In this document: positions 8,555 to 17,091 of the stretch, piece after piece
Layout of the letters: every line of letters starts with the position of its first letter
How positions within the stretch are numbered: position 1 is the first letter of the stretch
Origin: Bradymonas sediminis
Lineage (GTDB): Bacteria > Myxococcota_A > Bradymonadia > Bradymonadales > Bradymonadaceae
Direction: 5' to 3'
Assembly (NCBI RefSeq): GCF_003258315.1
Contig: NZ_CP030032.1
Coordinates: 4,757,501-4,821,500 of the forward strand
Length of the DNA: 64,000 bases
The notes under the pieces: model-generated
Databases searched by the model: none
Seen by the model: the letters and a program-made list of their open reading frames with translations, nothing else
What the model was told of the DNA's origin: nothing
Made by a program: the position numbers and the translations under genes

Positions 8555-8576
8555 TCCCGACTTGTTTGAGTCGGGA
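8555..8576 (+). promoter_or_regulatory. Stem-loop in the rplK leader
   Basis: TCCCGACT (8555-8562) pairs with AGTCGGGA (8569-8576), loop TGTTTG, followed by a T-rich stretch. It lies about 90 bases before rplK in a 196-bp gap. It may be an attenuator or leader structure of the rplKA operon; function is a guess. Confidence 0.4.
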
Positions 8577-8663
8577 TTTAATTTTGCGAAGCGCGCAGGA
8601 GTCGACACCCTTGCGACGTATACTGCGCCGCTCGTACCTACGAGTCTGAAACGAGGTGAAAAG

Positions 8664-9089
8664 ATGGCTAAGAAGAAAGTAACAGTGATCAAGCTGCAGT
8701 GTCCTGCTGGCAAGGCGAATCCGTCGCCGCCCGTCGGCCCCGCGCTCGGTCAGCACGGCGTCAATATCATGGAATTCTGCAAGGCGTTCAACGCGCGTAC
8801 GCAGGATCAGCCTGGTATGATCATCCCGGTCGAGATCACGGTCTACGCTGACCGTTCCTTCGACTTCATCACCAAAACTCCGCCGGCCCCCATCCTGATT
8901 CTCAAAGAGTTGGGCATCCAGAAAGGAAGCGGCATTCCGAACCGTAAGAAAGTCGGAACGCTGACCTGGGAACAGGTCAAAAAGATCGCTGCGATCAAAC
9001 TTCCCGATCTGTCCACCGATGATATTGAGGCCGCTGCACGCACCGTCGAAGGTACGTGTCAGTCGATGGGCGTCAGAGTCAAACATTAA
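8664..9089 (+). CDS. rplK: 50S ribosomal protein L11
   Basis: A 141-residue protein of the GTPase-associated centre that binds 23S rRNA helices 43-44. Hallmarks are [20 protein letters not shown] at the start and [11 protein letters not shown] at the end. The ATG at 8664 has GAGGTGA upstream; the longer frame lacks family support. It is followed 28 bp later by rplA, the usual L11-L1 operon in which L1 would be the autorepressor. Confidence 0.97.
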   Translation: MAKKKVTVIKLQCPAGKANPSPPVGPALGQHGVNIMEFCKAFNARTQDQPGMIIPVEITVYADRSFDFITKTPPAPILILKELGIQKGSGIPNRKKVGTLTWEQVKKIAAIKLPDLSTDDIEAAARTVEGTCQSMGVRVKH

Positions 9090-9117
9090 TCCCGTTTTTT
9101 GACGGAGGAGTTTATCC

Positions 9118-9822
9118 ATGGCACGCCACGGAAAAAAATATAACGACGCTGCAAAGCAGGTCGACCCGCTTAAATTGTACGGGCTTGACGAAGCGATCGC
9201 GTCGGTCAAAGAGCTGAGCTCGACCAAATTCGACGCGTCGATTGACGCCGCGATCAACCTCAACGTCAACCCGCGCCACGCAGACCAGATGGTCCGCGGC
9301 TCCTTGCTGCTTCCGCACGGTCGCGGCAAGCAGACCACGGTTGTGGTCTTCGCCAAGGGCGAGCACGCAGCGGCGGCTGAGGCAGCCGGAGCTGACTTCG
9401 TCGGCGCCGACAACATCATTCAGCGCATCACCGCTGATAACTGGACCGACTTCGACGTCGCCGTTGCGACGCCGGACATGATGGGCCAGGTCGGACGTAT
9501 CGGTCCGATCCTCGGACCGCGTGGGTTGATGCCCAACCCGAAGAGCGGCACGGTTACCTTTGACGTCGCCAAGATCGTCAAAGAGCTCAAAGCAGGTCGT
9601 GTGGAGTTCCGCGTCGACAAGGCCGGTATCATCCACCTCTCCTTCGCGCGCGTCAGCTTCGACGAGCAGAAGATCAAAGAGAACCTGGAAGAGGTAATCA
9701 GCACGCTTGCGCGTCTGAAGCCCGCCAGCTCCAAAGCGCCGTACTTCCGCAAGATCAGCATCAGCTCGACGATGGGCCCCGGCTTCAAGCTGGACACCAA
9801 CTTCGCTCGCGAAATGCTTTAA
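9118..9822 (+). CDS. rplA: 50S ribosomal protein L1
   Basis: A 234-residue protein of the L1 stalk. The two-domain L1 fold is clear: [16 protein letters not shown], then the signature [17 protein letters not shown] and [28 protein letters not shown] precedes the ATG. Known in other bacteria to repress its own operon by binding the leader mRNA; no obvious L1-site mimic was identified by eye here. Confidence 0.97.
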   Translation: MARHGKKYNDAAKQVDPLKLYGLDEAIASVKELSSTKFDASIDAAINLNVNPRHADQMVRGSLLLPHGRGKQTTVVVFAKGEHAAAAEAAGADFVGADNIIQRITADNWTDFDVAVATPDMMGQVGRIGPILGPRGLMPNPKSGTVTFDVAKIVKELKAGRVEFRVDKAGIIHLSFARVSFDEQKIKENLEEVISTLARLKPASSKAPYFRKISISSTMGPGFKLDTNFAREML

Positions 9823-10165
9823 TAGGTAGGGGTTGGGCGTTTTTGGCGAAACTTCGCCAAAGACGCTTGACCTCGACCTCGAAGTGCCCTAGTAAGGCCG
9901 GGTCGAGTGGGACTCCCGCTTGACCCGGCATCGCCTGGCCGGAGAATCACCGGGCGAAAAGAAGATACCAGCCGCGTCGAAGAAGCAGGGGCCAACGAGT
10001 TCGCTCGAAGGCTTAATAAGATAACCCCGCGGAGACGTTAACAACATAGATTTACCGTCTTAGCTGCGCACCGTGCGCTTAAAACGGTTTCGTGTTCGTT
10101 GACCTCCTCCGTTGATTCGGCTGGGGGTTTTTTAATGGACTCACCTTCATGTTTAGGAGTTGCCC
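9823..10165 (+). promoter_or_regulatory. rplJL leader (ribosomal protein L10 leader-like region)
   Basis: A 343-bp non-coding gap between rplA and rplJ with several paired segments, for example GCGTTTTTGGCGAAACTTCG with its inverted partner and GGCCGGGTCGAG / CTTGACCCGGC near 9896-9929. In most bacteria the rplJ mRNA leader binds the L10-(L12)4 complex for autogenous control, and position, size and structure fit this. The exact L10-binding kink-turn was not proven by eye. A T-run (10127-10133) lies close to the rplJ start. Confidence 0.6.
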
Positions 10166-10690
10166 GTGAGACGCGCACAAAAAGAAGATGTTGTTGCAAA
10201 ACTGCGCGACGAATTCGGTCAAGCCAAATCGATCATTCTCACCAGCCACGCTGGGATCAAAGTGAATGAGGTTAACGAGCTGCGCAGCCAGTTTCGCGCA
10301 GAAGGCGTAACCTATTCCGTGGTCAAGAATACTCTCGCTAAACGTGCTCTGGAAGGCACCGACATGGAAGTCCTCGCGGACTCCTTCTCCGGTACCACCG
10401 CCATCGCATATAGCTATGAGGACGCCGTATCGCCCGCGAAGATCGCGAGCAAATACGCCGAGAAGAATGATAAATTCGTCCTGAAGGGCGGATACCTCGA
10501 CGGCACTGTGCTGGACGCCGATGGGGTCGATCAACTGGCGAAAATGCCCACCAAAGATGAGCTTCGCGCGACGCTTCTGCGCACGTTCATTGCCGGGCCG
10601 ACCAATTTCGTTCGCCTTCTCAATGCAGTACCGACCCAGATGTTGCACTTGCTCAATGCGCGCAAGAAAGACATCGACGAAGCCGCTTAA
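10166..10690 (+). CDS. rplJ: 50S ribosomal protein L10
   Basis: A 174-residue stalk base protein that anchors L7/L12 dimers. N-terminal rRNA-binding domain includes VNELRSQFRAEGVTYSVVKN and TLAKRALEGT; the C-terminal helix (FVRLLNAVPTQMLHLLNARK) binds L12. GTG at 10166 is preferred because AGGAG at 10155-10159 is six bases upstream, whereas TTG at 10160 touches the Shine-Dalgarno. The gene is followed by rplL after 81 bp. Confidence 0.95.
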   Translation: MRRAQKEDVVAKLRDEFGQAKSIILTSHAGIKVNEVNELRSQFRAEGVTYSVVKNTLAKRALEGTDMEVLADSFSGTTAIAYSYEDAVSPAKIASKYAEKNDKFVLKGGYLDGTVLDADGVDQLAKMPTKDELRATLLRTFIAGPTNFVRLLNAVPTQMLHLLNARKKDIDEAA

Positions 10691-10771
10691 TTCGCGGTTT
10701 TGGATCGTTTCGAAATTTTCAAAAAACATGCCCCAAACTGATATCGGGGCGATATCCTTAGGAGTCTAAAA

Positions 10772-11152
10772 ATGGCTGACGTTACAAAAGAGCAGGTCGT
10801 TGAGTTTTTGAGCAACTTGAGCGTCATGGAGATCAGTGACCTGGTCACCGAGCTCGAGGACAAATGGGGCGTCGAGGCTTCGGCTGCTGTCGCTATCGCT
10901 GCTGGCCCGGCCGCTGGCCCGGCTGCTGCTGCTGAAGAGCAGACCGAATTCGACGTCATGCTCACCAGCTTTGGCGCCAAGAAAATCCAGGTCATCAAAG
11001 CGGTTCGCGAGATCACCGGTCTCGGCCTCAAAGACGCTAAAGACCTCGTTGAAGGCGCCCCGGCTGCCATCAAAGAAGGCGTCGACAAAGACGAAGCTGA
11101 GAAGATGAAAGAGTCGCTTGAAGCTGCTGGTGCTTCGGTTGAACTCAAGTAA
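10772..11152 (+). CDS. rplL: 50S ribosomal protein L7/L12
   Basis: A 126-residue stalk protein that recruits translation GTPases. N-terminal dimerisation domain ([17 protein letters not shown]), an alanine-rich hinge ([15 protein letters not shown]) and the C-terminal factor-binding domain ([28 protein letters not shown]) are all present. AGGAG precedes the ATG. Unlike most bacteria, rpoB does not follow; a double terminator and a convergent gene do. Confidence 0.97.
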   Translation: MADVTKEQVVEFLSNLSVMEISDLVTELEDKWGVEASAAVAIAAGPAAGPAAAAEEQTEFDVMLTSFGAKKIQVIKAVREITGLGLKDAKDLVEGAPAAIKEGVDKDEAEKMKESLEAAGASVELK

Positions 11153-11165
11153 GTTCGCTTCATTG

Positions 11166-11255
11166 GCGCCGGGTTTCTCGAAACCCGGCGCTCATGGGCA
11201 CGCTTCGAGAAAGGCGGCCTCGGGATTTATCCCGGGCCGCCTTTCTCTTTTCTTG
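11166..11255 (+). terminator. Double hairpin terminator after rplL
   Basis: The first hairpin (GCGCCGGGTTT, loop CTCG, 11166-11191) has an 11-bp stem. The second has a 13-bp stem GAGAAAGGCGGCC (11207-11219) with its partner at 11235-11247 and a T-rich tail. It probably stops rplL transcription and, from the other side, the anti-sigma gene. Confidence 0.85.
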
Positions 11256-11340
11256 GGCTCAAGTTTCGGGTTGGATAGGGGGGCGCGAGGCTCGATACGG
11301 AGGCGAGCCGTCCATTGCGCGGTAGTGCGCGAGGGGCGCG

Positions 11341-12756
11341 TTATTCGACGGCGTCGATCGAGGCGGGGCGCGGCTCGGAGGAGTCCATCTTTGACTTCGA
11401 CGCGGGCGCCGCGCGCTCGCGGGCGCGTCGCATCGGGCGGCTGTTGAGTTGGGTGTCCAGGCGCGCGATCTCGGCGGCGATCGCGCTGGATTTATAACCC
11501 GAATAGCGCTGACGCAGTTGCTCGTAGGTGTCGAGGGCGCCGCTGGGGTCGCCGCTGGCTTCCTGGGCGCGCGCTTTAAACTCCATGGCCCGCGCCTTGT
11601 CCTGGGCTGAGGCGTTTGGCTCCCCCAGGAATGCATCCACGCGGGTGGTCGTCTCGCCGTAATTTCCGCTGGTGAAGCTTTCGGCGATCGCGTCGATCTC
11701 CGAGGGTTCGGGCGCGTCTTTTTTGCTCTCGGCGGCCATCGGTGGTGCGTCAGAGTCGGCCGCGCCCAGGGACGCAGCGCCGCCGGCGCTCGCGCTGTCG
11801 GTTTCGAGCATGGCGATCTCTTCGGCATCCTCGGCTGACTTCTCGGAGGTGCTGGCCCGCGCCGCCATATTGTCGGCAAAGATATCGATCACCTGTTCGG
11901 AGCCGCCGCGTTTGGCCGGGGCGCTGGGGGCAGACGTTGCCCTCGGCGTCGGGGCCGGTTTCGCGGCGCCGCGGGACGCGGACTTCGTAGGCTTCGCCTT
12001 TTTGTCGGCGCTCTCACTCTTGCGCTCCGCCGGAAGGGCGTCGGCCGCACGGCCGCGATAGCTCGGCGCGGCCAAGCCCTTCGGTGAGGGTTCCTGCTCG
12101 TACTCGGTATTGAGCGCGAGTTCGCTCTCACCGCGGCCAAATCCCTCGGGCGTCCCCTGCTCGTCCGAAGCTTCTTCTTTCTCGGCGAGTTCTGCCATCG
12201 CCGGGGCGCCTGCTTCGGGCGCCGGGGGCGTCGCGGCCTGCGGTGGGCCGTCAAACGTGACCTCAGAGACGACCGCCGAACTTGCCTGCTCGAATCGCTC
12301 GTCGGGGGTCGGGCGGGTCATGACAAACGCCACCCCGGCCACCAGCAATACCGTCGCCGCCAGCGCCACCTGGCGGGCTGTGTCGATGGGCATACGCGCC
12401 CAGAATGGCTTCGCGCCGCCCGAGGCGTGCGGGTGCTCGGACTCCGGGACGCGTGGCTTGCGCGCCGCCGCCGCTCCGGCGCGTGAGTGCGGAGACGCCG
12501 CAGCCGGCGCCGAGTGGTGGGCGCGCGCCGCGTCCATGATCGATGCGTGGACCGTGGCCGGGACCTCTTCGACGAGGTCTTCGGCGCGGATCAGCCCAAG
12601 CATCGCGTCGAGGTCTTCGAGCTCTTTCGCGCGGTCGGCCGACAATCCCGCTGCGTCGAGCAGCGCACGGCGCTCCGCCTCGTCGAGCTCACCCAATTCA
12701 TCTGGGTAGAGTCGCTCGAGGAGCCCCGGTTCTAATTGTGGCTTATCGACAGCCAT
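11341..12756 (-). CDS. Putative membrane anti-sigma factor with TPR-like C-terminus
   Basis: A 471-residue protein encoded just after an ECF sigma factor, so by position its likely regulator. The N-terminal 85 residues are helical and acidic, as in sigma-binding domains, but have no HxxxCxxC zinc motif. One membrane helix (VALAATVLLVAGVAFVM) lies near residue 130, followed by a long Ala/Pro/Glu-rich periplasmic linker and a helical repeat segment (AIAESFTSGNYGETTTRVDA, then KARAQEASGDPSGALDTY) resembling TPR. AAGGA precedes the ATG. It overlaps the small gene upstream by 14 bp, suggesting coupled translation. Stimulus unknown. Confidence 0.7.
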   Translation of the reverse strand: MAVDKPQLEPGLLERLYPDELGELDEAERRALLDAAGLSADRAKELEDLDAMLGLIRAEDLVEEVPATVHASIMDAARAHHSAPAAASPHSRAGAAAARKPRVPESEHPHASGGAKPFWARMPIDTARQVALAATVLLVAGVAFVMTRPTPDERFEQASSAVVSEVTFDGPPQAATPPAPEAGAPAMAELAEKEEASDEQGTPEGFGRGESELALNTEYEQEPSPKGLAAPSYRGRAADALPAERKSESADKKAKPTKSASRGAAKPAPTPRATSAPSAPAKRGGSEQVIDIFADNMAARASTSEKSAEDAEEIAMLETDSASAGGAASLGAADSDAPPMAAESKKDAPEPSEIDAIAESFTSGNYGETTTRVDAFLGEPNASAQDKARAMEFKARAQEASGDPSGALDTYEQLRQRYSGYKSSAIAAEIARLDTQLNSRPMRRARERAAPASKSKMDSSEPRPASIDAVE

Positions 12757-12928
12757 GGTCCATTTCCTTTGCGGCGTAGCGCTGCTGCGAAATAAGGTCT
12801 TCGAATTGCTCCACGCTCATTGCGGGTGCAGGTGCGTCAGGTCCTCGGTAGCTTAAACGTAACAATCGAGCGTTGGATCTAATTCGTCGAATAAATCGGC
12901 GGTGTACTTCAGTCCGAGAGGGCAACAT
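12743..12928 (-). CDS. Small basic protein between sigma and anti-sigma genes
   Basis: A 61-residue ORF whose start overlaps the 3' end of the sigma gene by 20 bp and whose end overlaps the anti-sigma start by 14 bp. A very strong Shine-Dalgarno (AGGAGG, six bases before ATG 12928) supports translation. The N-terminal half is highly basic (HRRFIRRIRSNARLLRLSYR), the second half is acidic and helical with MSVEQFEDLISQQRYAAKEM. No family is recognised. It may be a link in the sigma switch or simply couple translation. Confidence 0.65.
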   Translation of the reverse strand: MLPSRTEVHRRFIRRIRSNARLLRLSYRGPDAPAPAMSVEQFEDLISQQRYAAKEMDHGCR

Positions 12929-13604
12929 TTCGCTCCTCCTCTTGGTCAAAACTATGGTCGAGATAATCGGCGAGGTGCCCGCGGAGGGCCTCCAGCGCGT
13001 AGCGCATCCGGCTTTTCGCGGTGGGCACTTTGCAGCCGACCGCCTCGGCGATCTCCTGGAATTTAAGCCCCGAGAACTCGCGCAGGACGAAGACCTCGCG
13101 CTGATCTTCGGGGAGGGTTTCCAGGGCTGCCATTAGCTTTTCGCGAAACGCCTGGCGCTCGTACTCGACGCCCGAGGCGGTCGCGCGTGGGTCGGCCAAG
13201 CGCTCGACCAGGGCGGGGGCGTCGGCGTCTTTGCCGGCGGGTTGATCCAGCGAGGTCTCGTCGACGCGGTTTCGCTTGCGGGCCTTATCGACGCATAGAT
13301 TGCGCGCGATCGTATAGACCCAGGTGGTGAATTTTGCCGAGGGTTCGTAGCGGTCGGAGGCCTTGATGACCTTGAAAAAGACCTCCTGGAGGATCTCCTC
13401 GGCGAGCTCGCGGCGCCCGCAACTGCGCAGAATATAAAAGTAAAGGGCGCGCTCATGGCGGCCCACTAACTCTTCGAACGCCGCGACGTCGCCCCCGGCG
13501 TAGTCCAGCATCAATTGCTCGTCGCTGCGCTCTTTAGGCGTGCCAGCGTCCCCACCGCTCTTCGTGGCTTTGCGCAGTAGTTTTTTGGCGATCGCCAGGA
13601 GCAT
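12909..13604 (-). CDS. ECF RNA polymerase sigma factor
   Basis: A 231-residue sigma70-family factor of ECF layout. Region 2 runs through ALYFYILRSCGRRELAEEIL and FTTWVYTIARNLCVDKARKR; region 4 is LPEDQREVFVLREFSGLKFQ followed by a helix-turn-helix EIAEAVGCKVPTAKSRMRYA. An extra acidic linker joins them. It would direct polymerase to a small regulon including perhaps its own operon. The HEAT-like lipoprotein gene lies 59 bp upstream on the same strand and the small gene and the anti-sigma overlap downstream, so four genes may be co-transcribed. Confidence 0.92.
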   Translation of the reverse strand: MLLAIAKKLLRKATKSGGDAGTPKERSDEQLMLDYAGGDVAAFEELVGRHERALYFYILRSCGRRELAEEILQEVFFKVIKASDRYEPSAKFTTWVYTIARNLCVDKARKRNRVDETSLDQPAGKDADAPALVERLADPRATASGVEYERQAFREKLMAALETLPEDQREVFVLREFSGLKFQEIAEAVGCKVPTAKSRMRYALEALRGHLADYLDHSFDQEEERNVALSD

Positions 13605-13624
13605 CGGTGTGGATCTCGGGGGCG

Positions 13625-13652
13625 GGCCGGCGCCCTGGGGTGGGCGCCGGCC
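13625..13652 (-). terminator. GC hairpin between lipoprotein and sigma genes
   Basis: An 11-bp perfect stem (GGCCGGCGCCC with its partner, loop of six) 11 bases after the lipoprotein stop on the minus strand. No T-run follows, so it may only attenuate or stabilise. Confidence 0.45.
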
Positions 13653-13663
13653 GCGTCAGGTGA

Positions 13664-14953
13664 TTATTTGGACAGGTTCGCCGCGACCTCGGAGGCGATG
13701 GCGCCCACGGTGGTGGCTTCGCCCCAGCCCGGGACTTGCTGGCGATCAGATTTAAGGGCGTCGACGTCCGCGGCCAAGTCGGTGCTCTTAAAGACCTCGG
13801 CGCATTTTAGGCCCAGGACGCGCGCTGGCCAGCGCGCGCTCTCGAGGCCTTTTTTGAGCTCATCGCTGACATCGGTGGTGCCGGCCTTGGCCATCTTCGC
13901 CTTATAGAGCCCGCAATAGCCGGTGGCTTCTTTTTTGAAGCCCTCGGAGTCCTGTCCAGGGTAGGTGTCCATCTCGACCGGCAGGGCGGTGCTCACGAAG
14001 GTGAAAGCGGGCTTGCCGAGGACCTCGCTGATGCGGTCGGCGGCGACCCAGCGGATCTGGCCGCCGCGCTTGCCGATGAGGTCGCTGAAGAACGGCGCGG
14101 CGCGGCGGTCTTGGACGCGAACCAGCGCGTCCATCGCGGCGTCGATCGTTCCGCCCGAGGATTCCGGGTCGTTGATCATCTTCTTGAAGAGCGGGGCGAG
14201 CTCCGCGCGGTTGGTCGCCATCACCGCGCCGTTGAGCGAGGGGGTGAGCTTCGGGTAGTCGGCGTTGGCGCGCTCCAGCAGGATCAACGCGGCCTTTTCC
14301 TGGGTGGCGTCGTCGCCGCCGCGGGCGATCATATCAGCCGGGCGATGCGGCTCGATCGCGACCTTCAACCAGTCCAGGAGTCCTTTATTCCCGGCCTCGC
14401 CGGCGTATTCCGCGATCTGGTTGAGCTTCACGTTGCCGAGCTGGTTGCGAAGTTGCCAATCCGCCGACATCCACTCGGCGAGGATCTTCTGGAGCTTCTC
14501 TTTCTCTGCGCCTTCGGCGAAGGGGATCAGGAAGAACGCGGCGTCTTTTGCCACCACCGACTCAGACGCGCCGACCTTCACCGCGCCCTTTTCCTCGTCG
14601 GCCTCGCTGATCTTCGGGTAGTCGTTGGCCGCCCACATCTTCTCGACGGTCGGCACGACGGCGGCGACCATTTCGGCGCGAAGCTTCGTGTCGGCGACGC
14701 CCTCAAGGGTCGGCTTAAGCTGGTTGACCTGGCCTTCTTCGATGAGAATCTCGACGGCGCGAATACGCACGTCGCGCGGTTCCTCATCACTCTGGGCCCA
14801 CTCCTGCATCTTTTGCATGCCGCCTTTGGCGGTACGCCACTGCTCCAGGTCGCCGGGCTTGCGCTCGCAGCCGAGGCTCGCGACCAGCAAAAACACGAGC
14901 AATACCGATAACAATCCGCGCTGACGTCCGATACGAAACATCGAGGTCTTCAT
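13664..14953 (-). CDS. HEAT-repeat-like lipoprotein
   Basis: A 429-residue protein with a lipoprotein signal (basic start, hydrophobic stretch LLSVLLVFLLVASLGC, Cys29). The mature part is a series of helical repeats with spaced motifs such as RDVRIRAVEILIEEG and LRAEMVAAVVPTVEKMW, resembling HEAT/ARM solenoids, and would act as a protein-binding scaffold in the periplasm. Position 59 bp upstream of an ECF sigma gene on the same strand suggests a sensor or target role, which is inference. A later ATG at 14941 would also give a good signal peptide. Confidence 0.72.
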   Translation of the reverse strand: MKTSMFRIGRQRGLLSVLLVFLLVASLGCERKPGDLEQWRTAKGGMQKMQEWAQSDEEPRDVRIRAVEILIEEGQVNQLKPTLEGVADTKLRAEMVAAVVPTVEKMWAANDYPKISEADEEKGAVKVGASESVVAKDAAFFLIPFAEGAEKEKLQKILAEWMSADWQLRNQLGNVKLNQIAEYAGEAGNKGLLDWLKVAIEPHRPADMIARGGDDATQEKAALILLERANADYPKLTPSLNGAVMATNRAELAPLFKKMINDPESSGGTIDAAMDALVRVQDRRAAPFFSDLIGKRGGQIRWVAADRISEVLGKPAFTFVSTALPVEMDTYPGQDSEGFKKEATGYCGLYKAKMAKAGTTDVSDELKKGLESARWPARVLGLKCAEVFKSTDLAADVDALKSDRQQVPGWGEATTVGAIASEVAANLSK

Positions 14954-15041
14954 AAATTAAGCCATTCTTAAGAAAAGTAGGAAGTTCTTACCGGGGCATC
15001 ATAAGGTGTGAGGTTGCCTGTGCGCAATCCCCTTGCGCGAT

Positions 15042-15905
15042 TCAGACGCGAAACCGCCCCGCTTCTTGGTGGGCGTGTCCCAATTCGGCCAGATGAATGA
15101 GGTGGGCGAGCAGGCTGCGCGCGGCGAGGGGCCACACGGTGACCGGGAGTTCTTCGTAGACCTCCGGGACCAGGTCCGCCGGGGTGACCGACTCATAATT
15201 GGCGGTCGGCCCGCCGGTGAGGCTGGTGAGCACGGCGAGGACCTCGGCTTCGCGGGTCTGGCGGTGATTGAGATAATAGGTCAGCAGCGGCTCGGGCGCT
15301 TCGATTGGCGAGCCGTGGGCGGGCAAAAGGGTGCGGGCCTTGAGCGCGCGCGCGCGCTCAAGGCTCTCCAGATAATCGCCCATATGGCCGTCGGGCGGGT
15401 TGATGACGATGGTGCCCTCGGAGGCGACCAGGTCGCCCACCAGCAGGGAGTTGCTGCGCGGGTGGTGCAGGCAAAGATGGCCCGACGCGTGCCCCGGCGT
15501 GTGCAGGCATCGCAGCGAATCCGCGCCGAGTTCGATGTGCTCCTCGTCTTCGAGGAAGCGCTGAACATCGATGCGCGGGAGCTGCTCCGAGGTGATGCGG
15601 TGCGCCCAGACGGGCACGCCGAATTGTGCGCGGAGCGCCTCGACGCCGCCGATATGATCGCGGTGTTGATGGGTCAAGACGATGGCGACGAAGTTGCGCC
15701 CCGCGGCGACCGACGCCTCGACCACCTGGCGCAGGCGCTCCTGCTCATGCGCGTCTTTGCTGCCGGGGTCGATGACCACAAAATCGGCGTCCCCCACGAT
15801 ATAGCAATGGGTGTGAGTGGCCGGGGGGAGCGTGTCGGTTTTGAGCAAGACGGTGCGGATGCCCGGGACGATGTCGGCGGGGTGCGGCGGGTTTTCAGAC
15901 GTCAT
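15042..15905 (-). CDS. MBL-fold metallo-hydrolase (LACTB2-like)
   Basis: A 287-residue metallo-beta-lactamase-fold protein. The metal motif is THQHRDH near residue 100, with further ligands in CLHTPGHASGH, LLVGDLV and LLPAHGSPI. A C-terminal helical tail with YYLNHRQTREAEVL resembles the winged-helix end of LACTB2-like proteins, which include nucleases and thioesterases; which one applies here cannot be decided. No clear Shine-Dalgarno precedes the ATG. The ROK kinase gene lies 54 bp upstream on the same strand. Confidence 0.87.
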   Translation of the reverse strand: MTSENPPHPADIVPGIRTVLLKTDTLPPATHTHCYIVGDADFVVIDPGSKDAHEQERLRQVVEASVAAGRNFVAIVLTHQHRDHIGGVEALRAQFGVPVWAHRITSEQLPRIDVQRFLEDEEHIELGADSLRCLHTPGHASGHLCLHHPRSNSLLVGDLVASEGTIVINPPDGHMGDYLESLERARALKARTLLPAHGSPIEAPEPLLTYYLNHRQTREAEVLAVLTSLTGGPTANYESVTPADLVPEVYEELPVTVWPLAARSLLAHLIHLAELGHAHQEAGRFRV

Positions 15906-15959
15906 GGAGGGACCACTTATAACTTGAATGCGTATAAATTTCGGGAGGGCGCTTTTAGC

Positions 15960-16925
15960 TCAGCGCCCGAACTCGGCGGCGAGTCGCGCGGCGCCCAGGA
16001 CGCCGGCGTCGTCGCCGAGCTCTGGAGAGCGAATCTCGAGGTCGTCGCGCGCGGTTTCTAGCACCAGCGCCGGGATCTTGCCGAGCAGGCGCGCGCGGAA
16101 GTCTGCGAGATTATCGAGCACGCCGCCGCCAAGCAAGAGCACCGAGGGGTTGAGCAGGGTGCAGGCGTTGGCGATGACCACCGCGAGGTAATCCGTGGCG
16201 ATTTGCCAGGACTTGTCGAAGTGGGGCTCGCCGGAGGCCGCGAGCTGGTCGGCGGCCTCCAGGTCGGCCAGCGGGCCGTCGCCCTCGCGCAGCACGTCTT
16301 CGAGGCAGTTATATGTTGCGATCTCAACGGCGCGTTGCTCCAGGTGAAGCCCGCCGGCGTAGGCTTCGACGCACCCGCGCTCGCCGCAGCCGCAGAGTAG
16401 CCCGCCCGGGCTGACCTTGGAGTGGCCGATCTCGCCGGCGTTTCCGCCCGCGCCGAAGAAGAGCCTGCCGTCGGTGAGGATGGCCCCGCCGACGCCGGTG
16501 CCCACGTAGACCGCCAGCACATTTTTGGCGTCGCGCACCGCGCCCGCGCTATGCTCGCCCCACAAGATGGCGTTGAGATCGTTGACCATGCGGGTCTTCG
16601 GCGCGCCGAGGTCACCTTGCAGGGCTTCGCGCAGCATCGCGCCGAAGGGGACATTTCGCCAGCCGAGGTTCGGGGCGTTGAGCACGGTTTGGCCGCTGCG
16701 GTCGAGCTGGGCCGCGATGCCCACGCCCACGCTGGCCAGGGTGCCAGGCGCGATGCCCGCCTCTTTGCAGGCGCTCAGCAGCATCTCACACATGGTCTCG
16801 ACTACCGCCTCGGGCGCCGCGCCGCGCGTGAGCCGGCGTTGCTCGGCGATCGGGCGCCAATCTTTTCCATATAATCGCACGCGGGCGTTGGTCCCGCCGA
16901 TATCAAAGCCGGCAAATCCTTTCAT
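15960..16925 (-). CDS. ROK-family sugar kinase (glucokinase-like)
   Basis: A 321-residue ATP-dependent sugar kinase. The phosphate loop DIGGTNARVRL is at residues 8-18, the catalytic Asp is in MVNDLNAILWGE, and the ROK zinc signature is complete: GEIGHSKV then CGCGERGCVEAYAG. Ends with a second nucleotide motif (VLLLGGGVLDN). Glucose is the commonest substrate for this group; N-acetylhexosamines are an alternative. Cytosolic. No sugar transporter sits next to it. Confidence 0.9.
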   Translation of the reverse strand: MKGFAGFDIGGTNARVRLYGKDWRPIAEQRRLTRGAAPEAVVETMCEMLLSACKEAGIAPGTLASVGVGIAAQLDRSGQTVLNAPNLGWRNVPFGAMLREALQGDLGAPKTRMVNDLNAILWGEHSAGAVRDAKNVLAVYVGTGVGGAILTDGRLFFGAGGNAGEIGHSKVSPGGLLCGCGERGCVEAYAGGLHLEQRAVEIATYNCLEDVLREGDGPLADLEAADQLAASGEPHFDKSWQIATDYLAVVIANACTLLNPSVLLLGGGVLDNLADFRARLLGKIPALVLETARDDLEIRSPELGDDAGVLGAARLAAEFGR

Positions 16926-17029
16926 AGCGTTCTCACCCGGTCGTTATTTGCGTGATATTCGCTCAGAATAAATGGGTCTCTTTGAATATGCGTGCATCCC
17001 ATCGACTTGCAATCACCGCCCGAAGATCG

Positions 17030-17068
17030 AAGAAGCCGCTCCAGCGCATGGCGTCGGAGCGGCTTCTT
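17030..17068 (-). terminator. Inverted repeat after the barrel gene
   Basis: A 13-bp stem beginning AAGAAGCCGCTCC with its perfect partner 17056-17068, loop of 13, 24 bases after the stop of the minus-strand barrel gene. T-rich on the plus-strand side only. Confidence 0.5.
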
Positions 17069-17091
17069 TGAAGAACGGTTTGAGCCGCGAA

